NCBI GenBank assembly: GCA_047975325.1
Contig: JBKEDF010000081.1
Coordinates: 1 to 54,711, forward strand
DNA from: JBKEDF01 sp047975325
Lineage (GTDB): Bacteria > Pseudomonadota > Alphaproteobacteria > Rhodobacterales > Rhodobacteraceae
Direction of reading: 5' to 3'
DNA: 54,711 bases
A program made the translations under genes and the position numbers. Shown one piece after another: positions 24,344 through 31,137 of this stretch (position 1 is the stretch's first letter; each line of letters opens with the position of its first letter). A model generated the notes under the pieces. That model worked only from the letters and a program-made list of their open reading frames with translations. It ran no database searches and was not told the DNA's origin.

Positions 24344-25834
24344 TCAGTCACCCTTGGTCCAGCGATAGTTATGCCGGGCCGTCGGATCCGCGCCCTTGCC
24401 GGTCCTGCCGACCCGGCGCACGCCCTCGGTCAGTGCCTCATCAAGCGGGCGCACATGATTGGCGTGCCCGCCAAAGGCGACATAATCCTGCAATCGCATG
24501 GTGAATTCGATGGGGGCAACCAGCGCAGGCGTGGGAACATAGCCGAATGAATTGGTCGGCATATCCAGCACATCCGCCATCACGGTGATACCGCCACCCG
24601 GCCAGACATAGGCCTCGGCCCCGCCACAGGAGACAAAGGTCAGCGATTCCTTGACCGACTTCGTCAGATTGACCGGATTTTCGGTTACCCCGGCACGCAG
24701 CGACCCTCCGGCGCCGCCCATGAACAGCACCGTACATAAAGACGGCTCGCAATTCTCGGCAATCCGCTCGGTCGAGGTCTTCAGATCATCGGGCATGGGG
24801 GCGGGAACCGGCTTGAGGTTCTCATCAAGCTCAAAATAGGCAAACTGCTCACCGGTGGTGGACACCATCAGCAGACGCAAGCCCTGCCAGGCAACGTCCT
24901 GATCGAAATCCTTGAGGATCTTCAGCGGGTCCTCAATATCCGTCCCACCCCAGCCGGTTCCCGGATCGGCCACCTTGAAATACCGCCCCGGGGTCGAACG
25001 ACGCCCATTGATCCTGATCCCGCTTGGCGGCACGCTCAGCAGCTTGCCGGCCTGATGTTCGGACAAAACCCCGGTAATATGGTCATCTACCACAACCACT
25101 TCATCGACATGCTGGGCCCATTGCGAGGCAAACATGCCGATGGTCGCCGACCCGCAGCCAACCCGCATGAGTTGTTCCTCAACACCATTCACGATCGGCG
25201 CCTTGCCTGCCTGCACCACAATTGTCGCCCCATCGTCAATGGCCATTTCCACCGCTTGCCGGTTGCACAGTTTCAGCAATGCATCACAGGTGACGCGGCC
25301 TTCCTTCTTGCTGCCACCGGTCAGGTGTTCAACCCCGCCAAGCGACAGCATCTTGGAGCCGTATTCGCTGGTCATCACATGGCCCACAGGTTCACCATCA
25401 ACCCGCACAATGGCACGTTCGTGGCCGATAAAACGGTCAGTATCGATCTTCACCTTGACACCACAATAGCTGAAGATGCCCTCGGTGACGATTGTGACCA
25501 TGTCCACTTCATCGACCTTCTGGCTGACGATAAAGGGGGCAGGCTTGTAATCGGGATAAGTCGTGCCGGCCCCGACAGCGGTGATAAACGGCCGGTTACG
25601 CTGCACCAGATCGCCATCCCAGTCATTGCCATCGGTATCACGCAGGAAGGGCACCGCCTTGACGCCCTTCTCGATGGAATTCTCGATAATGGTCAACGGG
25701 TCCAGCCGGACCAGTTTGCCATCATGATTTGCATAGCGGTCACAGGCGCCCGAGCGTCCCTCGGCGATATAACACAGCACCGGGCAGGCGTCGCAGCGGA
25801 TTTTCTCGGGTTTGGGGGCGGCTGCTTCAGCCAT
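24344..25834 (-). CDS. 6-hydroxynicotinate reductase homologue
   Basis: A 496-residue protein resembling the ferredoxin-dependent 6-hydroxynicotinate reductase (Hnr) of Eubacterium barkeri, which reduces 6-hydroxynicotinate to 1,4,5,6-tetrahydro-6-oxonicotinate. The N-terminus has a cysteine cluster (Cys14, 17, 21, 31 in CDACPVLC...GACD) for an iron-sulfur centre. Further blocks are DMVTIVTEGIFSYCGVKVKID, quoted in part as IVTEGIFSYCG, then VGCGSATIGMF near 225-234 and SLTFVSCGGAEAYVWPGGG near 397-415. GSAT at 228-231 is a weak match to ApbE flavinylation sites. GAGGAG precedes the ATG. The substrate assignment is by homology. Confidence 0.8.
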   Translation of the reverse strand: MAEAAAPKPEKIRCDACPVLCYIAEGRSGACDRYANHDGKLVRLDPLTIIENSIEKGVKAVPFLRDTDGNDWDGDLVQRNRPFITAVGAGTTYPDYKPAPFIVSQKVDEVDMVTIVTEGIFSYCGVKVKIDTDRFIGHERAIVRVDGEPVGHVMTSEYGSKMLSLGGVEHLTGGSKKEGRVTCDALLKLCNRQAVEMAIDDGATIVVQAGKAPIVNGVEEQLMRVGCGSATIGMFASQWAQHVDEVVVVDDHITGVLSEHQAGKLLSVPPSGIRINGRRSTPGRYFKVADPGTGWGGTDIEDPLKILKDFDQDVAWQGLRLLMVSTTGEQFAYFELDENLKPVPAPMPDDLKTSTERIAENCEPSLCTVLFMGGAGGSLRAGVTENPVNLTKSVKESLTFVSCGGAEAYVWPGGGITVMADVLDMPTNSFGYVPTPALVAPIEFTMRLQDYVAFGGHANHVRPLDEALTEGVRRVGRTGKGADPTARHNYRWTKGD

Positions 25835-28568
25835 TGGTTTCTCCTCGTATCGCTGCAGAGAGTTTGGACGGAATAGCCGGAACGCTGGTCAGGCGGACAC
25901 CACAGGCGCGCTTGATGGCGTTCAGCAATGCCGGGGCGGTGGGGATCAGGACATGTTCACCCAGCCCCTTGGCACCATAGGGTCCGTGCATATCCGGCAC
26001 TTCGACGATAATCGATTCGATCGGGGGAATATCCCCGATCGTGGGAATCAGGTAATCATGCAGGTTTTCGGTACGACCGGGCAGGTATTCTTCCATCAGC
26101 GCCATGCCGAGGCCCTGTGCAATGCCACCCTGGATCTGGCCTTCAACCAATATCGGGTTGATGGCCTTACCGACATCATGCGCTGCCACGAAACGGATCG
26201 GGCGTATGGTGCCAAGCGCGGTATCGACCTCAATCACCGCAAGATGCGCGGCATAGCCAAACTGGGCATAAGGCACGCCCTGCCCGTTGCTGTCCAGCGG
26301 CCTGGTCGGCGGATCATAGGTTTCCACGGCACTGAACACATAACCTTCGGCATTGGCCGCAAGCGCCGAAAGCAAGATACGATGCGATGTGTCACCTTCG
26401 CTGACGGTAATCTCACCATTGCCAATGCATAATTCCGCCCTGTCCGAAGCATTGACCGCCCGCAGGATCGAGGCGCGCAGCGCCTCACCGCATAGCCGCG
26501 CGGCATTGCCCGACACAAAGGTCTGGCGCGAGGCAGAAGTCTTGCCGGCATCCGGTGTCACATCGGTATCCGCACCGATCCGTTCCAGCACCACCGACCC
26601 CGCATCAAGCGCCGTCACGAAGATCTGCGAAATGACGGTATTTGCCCCCTGCCCTATATCCATCGCGCCCTGATGCAGAACCACCGTGCCATCGGATCGG
26701 ATGCCCGCCTTGATAGTTGATGGATTGGGCAACGAGGTGTTACCGCAGCCATACCACCCCGAGGCCACACCAACCCCGCGTCGCAGACTGCCCCTGGCTG
26801 CCGCATTGAATGCCTCGGCGGCGGCGCATTCCCTGGCCCAGGCCGGGCGCAGGGCCTCCAGACAGGGTTTGATCCCGACGCCCTTTTCAAAGACCTGGCC
26901 ACAGACCGTGGGCAGGCCGTCCTTCAGCGCGTTATTGATACGGAATTCCAGTGCATCGATACCCAGCCTCTCGGCCAGTTCATCGAACAGCGATTCCTGT
27001 GCGATGCCGGATTGCGGCACGCCAAAGCCCCGGAACGCACCGGCGGGCGGACAGTTGGTGTGGATGCCCTTTGCCTCGGCCATATAATCCGCAATCCGAT
27101 AGGGTCCCGACGCGTGAACCGGCACCCGATTGGCCACGGTCGGCCCCCATGACGCATAGGCCCCGGTGTTGAATTCACCGCGAAACTCAAAGCCGGACAG
27201 CCGCCCATCCCTGGTCGCACCGATCTTCAGATGGATTTCCGACGGATGCCGCTTGGTGGTGGATTGCATCGACTCGGTACGGCTCAGGGCGATCCGCACC
27301 GGGCGGCCGGTCTTGAGCGCGCCAAGCGCAAGATAGGGCTGGATCGAAATGTCCAGCTTGGAGCCAAAACCACCACCGACCCCGGTCGGCACGATCCTGA
27401 TCCTGTCCCGGTCCATGCCAAGGATGATTTCCATTGCGTCCAGATCCATCACCGGCGCCTGGGTACAGGCATGGATTTCCACGCGTCCGTCAACGACGCG
27501 GGCAAAACCCGCTTCGGGCTCTATATAGGCATGTTCCACGAAACCACTGGAAAAAGCCCCTTCAACGACCACTTCGGCGGCGGCCAGCGCCGCTTGCGGA
27601 TCGCCGCAGGTCACGAAACCCCGACACATGACATTGTCGGCGCGGTCCTCGTGCAACAATGGGGCACCTTCCGCCTGTGCCTCGGCAACGGTCCGGACAT
27701 TTCCCAATTCAGTCCAGGCCACCGGAAACGCCTCCGGGTCCAGATCGCGGATCGCTGCGGGTGTACCGACCACGGCCGCAACCGCCTCACCACGAAAGCG
27801 CGCGGTCTTTTCCGCAAAGACGGGTTGATCCCGGAATTCGGGGATAACACCGAACAGATTCTTGCCAGGCACATCGGCGGCGGTCAGGACGGCTTCGATC
27901 CCGGCCTGTCCGGCCTGCCAGGCATCGATATCGCCGAATTCAAACGCTGCACACGGATAGGGTGATCGGATCACACGAATTTCCAGGGTCCCCTGAGGGG
28001 CCACGTCATCACCAAAGGCCTCGGCCCCCGATACCTTGTCCAACCCGTCAAGGCGCCGGATCGACGCCCCGGCGCGCAGATCACTTTCCAGCACTGACGG
28101 CGCGGCCATGACCGCATCAATGATCTTTCGATACCCGGTACAGCGGCACAGGACACCGCCAAGCGCATCCTTGACCGCATCTTCATCGGGGCGCGCATCC
28201 TTGCGCAGCAACGCAACCGCCGACACCATCATGCCGGGTGTGCAGATGCCGCATTGCGCGGCACCGTGATCCTGAAAGCTTTCCATCAGCCGCTGCGCCC
28301 GGGCATCCGAGCGCGCCAGACCCGACTGGGTTTCAACCGTCCTGCCCGCAGCCTGATGGGTTGCGACCAGACAGGCACAGACCGTTTCGTCATCGATCAG
28401 CACCGAACAGGCACCACAATCACCGGCATTGCAGCCGATTTTCACGTCTCTGGAACCCAAGCGTTCACGCAGGCTTTCGGACAGGCGTTCCCCGGGAACC
28501 GGTTCAACCTGCACGGCTTCACCGTTCAGGACAAAACACACCTGTGTCTTCGTCAGATGATTGTCCAT
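25827..28568 (-). CDS. Molybdenum hydroxylase, fused 2Fe-2S and molybdopterin-binding subunit
   Basis: A 913-residue xanthine-dehydrogenase-family protein. An N-terminal two-cluster ferredoxin domain comes first: CNAGDCGAC (Cys46, 51, 54) and a further Cys, then CGICTPGM (Cys106, 109) and CRCTGYR (Cys141, 143). It is fused to a molybdopterin domain starting near residue 165 with GVGGGFGSK near 393, GAFRGFGVPQ, and the catalytic glutamate in KGLGEHVLIP near 870. With the separate FAD subunit upstream it makes a complete hydroxylase, here the candidate for hydroxylating nicotinate at C6. The start at 28568 follows the FAD gene stop by one base; the longer frame overlaps that gene. Confidence 0.9.
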   Translation of the reverse strand: MDNHLTKTQVCFVLNGEAVQVEPVPGERLSESLRERLGSRDVKIGCNAGDCGACSVLIDDETVCACLVATHQAAGRTVETQSGLARSDARAQRLMESFQDHGAAQCGICTPGMMVSAVALLRKDARPDEDAVKDALGGVLCRCTGYRKIIDAVMAAPSVLESDLRAGASIRRLDGLDKVSGAEAFGDDVAPQGTLEIRVIRSPYPCAAFEFGDIDAWQAGQAGIEAVLTAADVPGKNLFGVIPEFRDQPVFAEKTARFRGEAVAAVVGTPAAIRDLDPEAFPVAWTELGNVRTVAEAQAEGAPLLHEDRADNVMCRGFVTCGDPQAALAAAEVVVEGAFSSGFVEHAYIEPEAGFARVVDGRVEIHACTQAPVMDLDAMEIILGMDRDRIRIVPTGVGGGFGSKLDISIQPYLALGALKTGRPVRIALSRTESMQSTTKRHPSEIHLKIGATRDGRLSGFEFRGEFNTGAYASWGPTVANRVPVHASGPYRIADYMAEAKGIHTNCPPAGAFRGFGVPQSGIAQESLFDELAERLGIDALEFRINNALKDGLPTVCGQVFEKGVGIKPCLEALRPAWARECAAAEAFNAAARGSLRRGVGVASGWYGCGNTSLPNPSTIKAGIRSDGTVVLHQGAMDIGQGANTVISQIFVTALDAGSVVLERIGADTDVTPDAGKTSASRQTFVSGNAARLCGEALRASILRAVNASDRAELCIGNGEITVSEGDTSHRILLSALAANAEGYVFSAVETYDPPTRPLDSNGQGVPYAQFGYAAHLAVIEVDTALGTIRPIRFVAAHDVGKAINPILVEGQIQGGIAQGLGMALMEEYLPGRTENLHDYLIPTIGDIPPIESIIVEVPDMHGPYGAKGLGEHVLIPTAPALLNAIKRACGVRLTSVPAIPSKLSAAIRGETNG

Positions 28569-28569
28569 G

Positions 28570-29409
28570 TCAGTGGCCTTTCCCTGCTGCACGCAAAAGC
28601 GCCCTGCGGCACAGTTCGGCCAAGGCACCCTTCCTGTAACTGACGGTACCCCGCACATCGTCAATCGGGCTAAGCGGCATGAAATGCCCGGGCACGAAGG
28701 TCAGCCCTGCCAGACTGGCAACCGGCATTCCCTGCAAGTCAGCCTCCAGCGCAGGCAGCCGTTCTGCAACCGGCGAACAGGCCCCCACCGCAATACGCGC
28801 CTGGTCGATGGCACCGTCACGGACCCGCAGATTCGCGGCAACCATGACAATCGAGATCACCAGATATTTCCGGCTGCCCAGTTTCAGAAAGGCGCTGCCT
28901 TCTGTCCCGGGCTGCGCCGGAATATGGATCGCGACCACCATTTCATCTGCCGCAAGCGCAATCTGCCTGACCCCCGTGACGAATTGTGACAATGGTACGC
29001 GGCGGCGCCCCGTTGCCGAGGCGATTTCAACCTCGGCCTCCAGCGCCAGAAGCGGCGGCATTCCGTCAGCAGCGGGTGACGCGTTGCAGATATTTCCCAC
29101 GACCGTTCCCAGATTCTGGATCTGGATCGAGCCCACCTCGCGCGCAGCCTGCTTCAACCCGTCAAAGGCAGCAGGCAAAGATGCTCTGGCAATATCGGAC
29201 CAGGTCGTCGTCGCCCCGATCCGCCAACCGTCGACTGTTCGCGTCATGCCGCGAAGATCCGGAATGCGCGTCACATCAAGGATGTTCCGATCCTGACGCC
29301 CCGGGCGTTGCGCGGGAAAGAAATCCGTACAACCCGCAATAACCGTGGAATGGTCTTCCTTCAGAAGCGCCAGGGCTTCGTCGATCGAGTTGGGTATCGC
29401 GTATTGCAA
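28570..29409 (-). CDS. Molybdenum hydroxylase FAD-binding subunit
   Basis: A 279-residue medium subunit of the CO dehydrogenase/xanthine dehydrogenase family. It passes electrons from the 2Fe-2S clusters to the final acceptor. FAD-binding blocks are TVIAGCTDFFPAQ near residue 23 and IQNLGTVVGNICNASPAADG near 95; the C-terminal CO_deh_flav_C domain begins near 160. I place the start at TTG 29409 because GGGAGG (29417-29422) lies seven bases upstream on the minus strand; a further TTG at 29442 lies inside operator copy B. This is the first gene of the leftward operon. Confidence 0.88.
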   Translation of the reverse strand: MQYAIPNSIDEALALLKEDHSTVIAGCTDFFPAQRPGRQDRNILDVTRIPDLRGMTRTVDGWRIGATTTWSDIARASLPAAFDGLKQAAREVGSIQIQNLGTVVGNICNASPAADGMPPLLALEAEVEIASATGRRRVPLSQFVTGVRQIALAADEMVVAIHIPAQPGTEGSAFLKLGSRKYLVISIVMVAANLRVRDGAIDQARIAVGACSPVAERLPALEADLQGMPVASLAGLTFVPGHFMPLSPIDDVRGTVSYRKGALAELCRRALLRAAGKGH

Positions 29410-29416
29410 TGAATCG

Positions 29417-29422
29417 CCTCCC
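29417..29422 (-). promoter_or_regulatory. Ribosome-binding site for a TTG start
   Basis: GGGAGG on the minus strand, seven bases before TTG 29409. It decides the start of the FAD subunit, since no in-frame ATG exists near the conserved N-terminus. Confidence 0.7.
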
Positions 29423-29427
29423 TCAAT

Positions 29428-29447
29428 ATCATTTGCATACAAACGAT
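29428..29447. promoter_or_regulatory. Operator-like quasi-palindrome, copy B (FAD-subunit leader)
   Basis: ATCATTTGCATACAAACGAT equals its own reverse complement at 16 of 20 positions. It lies 18 bases upstream of the FAD subunit TTG and just beyond its ribosome-binding site. A repressor here would block the leftward operon. It shares its TACAAA.GAT half with copies A and C. Confidence 0.65.
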
Positions 29448-29625
29448 AACTTTGTAACGCATGTAAGTCAAACGATCTTTATACCTTGCACGGATTTCTG
29501 AACCGTATCTGATGGGGCTCCGGGCCTTGGTCCTTGCACCCCCCACCGGTCCGCCCGGGAACGCGTGCGCAGGGCTACGAGGCCGCCGGTCGGGCGGATC
29601 AGCACGCTTGATCCATGATAAAATT

Positions 29626-29645
29626 AATGTTAGTGTACAAACGAT
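29626..29645. promoter_or_regulatory. Operator-like quasi-palindrome, copy C (enamidase leader)
   Basis: AATGTTAGTGTACAAACGAT, 22 bases upstream of the enamidase ATG. It matches copy B at 14 of 20 bases and copy A at 16 of 20. B and C flank the divergent promoter region 29410-29667, as expected for one regulator controlling both arms. Confidence 0.62.
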
Positions 29646-29667
29646 ATAATGTCGGAGGAGGTAAGGC

Positions 29668-30849
29668 ATGAATACAAAACCGGAAAAACTTGTTATCCGC
29701 AATATCGGCCTTCTCCTGACGGGAAAGATCGAGGCACCAATTGCAGATGGTGACTGCGTCGTCGCCATTGATGGCAAGATCGCGTCCCTTGGATATGAAA
29801 AGGATCTCGATACCGAAGGCGCCACAACCGTGATCGACGCAAAGGGCGTGACCCTTGCACCGGGCCTGATCGACAGCCATGTGCATCCGGTGGTTGGCGA
29901 TTATACCCCGCGCCAACAACAGCTTCACTGGATCGATTCGACCCTCCATGGCGGCGTCACGACAATGATCTCGGCCGGCGAAGTCCACATGCCCGGGCGG
30001 CCCAAGGACATAGTCGGCCTGAAGGCAATGTCGATTGCGGCACAGCGCTGGTACGAAAATTTCCGCCCCTCCGGCGTCAAGGTTCTGGCCGGTGCGCCGG
30101 TAATCGAACACGGCATGGAAGAACATGATTTCAAGGAACTCGCAGATGCCGGGGTCAAGCTGCTGGGGGAAGTCGGTCTCGGTTCAGTCAAGGACGGAAA
30201 GACCGCGCAGCAGATGGTATCATGGGCACGCAAATACGGCATTCAAAGCACCATCCATACCGGCGGCCCATCAATCCCCGGATCTGGCCTGATCGATGCC
30301 AACATGGTTCTTGAAACCGGCGCCGACGTGGTTGGCCATATCAATGGCGGCCATTCGGCGCTGCCCGATGACCAGATCGTCTGCCTGTGCGAAAACTGCG
30401 CCAAGGGGTTGGAAATCGTCCATAATGGCAATGAACGCGCCGCCCTGCTGACGCTGAACACCGCGCGCGAACTGGACAAGCTGGACCAGATCATCCTGGG
30501 CACCGACGGCCCGGCCGGTTCAGGCGTACAGCCGCTTGGCATCCTCAGGATGGTGGCCATGCTATCAAGTCTTGGCAATGTTCCGGCCGAAATCGCCTTC
30601 TGCTTTGGCAATGGCAACACCGCCCGCCAGCGGGAGCTGGACGCAGGTTTGCTGGAGGTTGGATATTCCGCCGATTTCGTGCTGATGGATCAGGCCCAGC
30701 ACGCACCGGGCAAGGATATTCTGGAAAGCATACAGCTTGGCAATCTGCCGGGTGTCGCCATGACGGTGATCGACGGAATCGTCCGCACACAACGTAGCCG
30801 CAACACACCGCCGGCAACGAAGATGCCCGAGATCATTTCGGGCGCCTGA
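29668..30849 (+). CDS. Enamidase homologue (amidohydrolase superfamily)
   Basis: A 393-residue metal-dependent amidohydrolase closely resembling the enamidase of E. barkeri, which opens 1,4,5,6-tetrahydro-6-oxonicotinate to 2-formylglutarate and ammonia. Metal ligands of the fold are visible: HVH (His71, His73), Glu168 in GEVGLGS, His197 in HTGG, His224 in GHINGG and Asp280 in GTDGPAG. GDYTPRQ, HGGVTTMISAG, PGRPKD and SRNTPPA look like the enamidase subgroup rather than dihydroorotase or imidazolonepropionase. GGAGGAGG precedes the ATG. It is divergent from the reductase operon. The substrate is inferred from homology and context. Confidence 0.85.
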   Translation: MNTKPEKLVIRNIGLLLTGKIEAPIADGDCVVAIDGKIASLGYEKDLDTEGATTVIDAKGVTLAPGLIDSHVHPVVGDYTPRQQQLHWIDSTLHGGVTTMISAGEVHMPGRPKDIVGLKAMSIAAQRWYENFRPSGVKVLAGAPVIEHGMEEHDFKELADAGVKLLGEVGLGSVKDGKTAQQMVSWARKYGIQSTIHTGGPSIPGSGLIDANMVLETGADVVGHINGGHSALPDDQIVCLCENCAKGLEIVHNGNERAALLTLNTARELDKLDQIILGTDGPAGSGVQPLGILRMVAMLSSLGNVPAEIAFCFGNGNTARQRELDAGLLEVGYSADFVLMDQAQHAPGKDILESIQLGNLPGVAMTVIDGIVRTQRSRNTPPATKMPEIISGA

Positions 30850-30870
30850 GCACGCATGCACGTCCCGCAT

Positions 30871-30904
30871 GGTCCTGGCCGGTACACCCGTACCGGCCAG
30901 GACC
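30871..30904 (+). repeat. 15-bp perfect stem-loop between enamidase and transporter genes
   Basis: GGTCCTGGCCGGTAC (30871-30885) pairs exactly with GTACCGGCCAGGACC (30890-30904) around the loop ACCC. It sits 21 bases after the enamidase stop and 48 bases before the small membrane gene. No U-tract follows, so it may be an intercistronic stability or attenuation element rather than a simple terminator. Confidence 0.6.
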
Positions 30905-30951
30905 GCGAAGACAACAATCACATAACAACTGAACCCACCAGGAGACCTTTC

Positions 30952-31137
30952 ATGACCCGAAGACTCGCCTTTTGGCTGATCGGCGCCGTTATCGTTGCCT
31001 GCTACGCCGTCCCATACCTGTTTCTCGGCTCTGTCACGACCTGGTACGGGAGCTTCCTTTTCTGGTCGCTCGCGGGTGTCGCCGTAATTATTCTGAATGC
31101 CGCGGCAATGGCGAATTTCAAAGGAGACGCGGAATGA
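30952..31137 (+). CDS. Small two-helix membrane protein, partner of the symporter
   Basis: A 61-residue protein with two predicted membrane helices (LAFWLIGAVIVACYAVPYLF and SFLFWSLAGVAVIILNAAAM). AGGAG lies seven bases before the ATG, and the stop overlaps the symporter start (ATGA). Several sodium:solute symporters are encoded with such a small companion (for example the YhdT, YjcH or DUF3311 types). I cannot assign it to one of these with certainty; a helper role for the symporter is inferred. Confidence 0.75.
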   Translation: MTRRLAFWLIGAVIVACYAVPYLFLGSVTTWYGSFLFWSLAGVAVIILNAAAMANFKGDAE

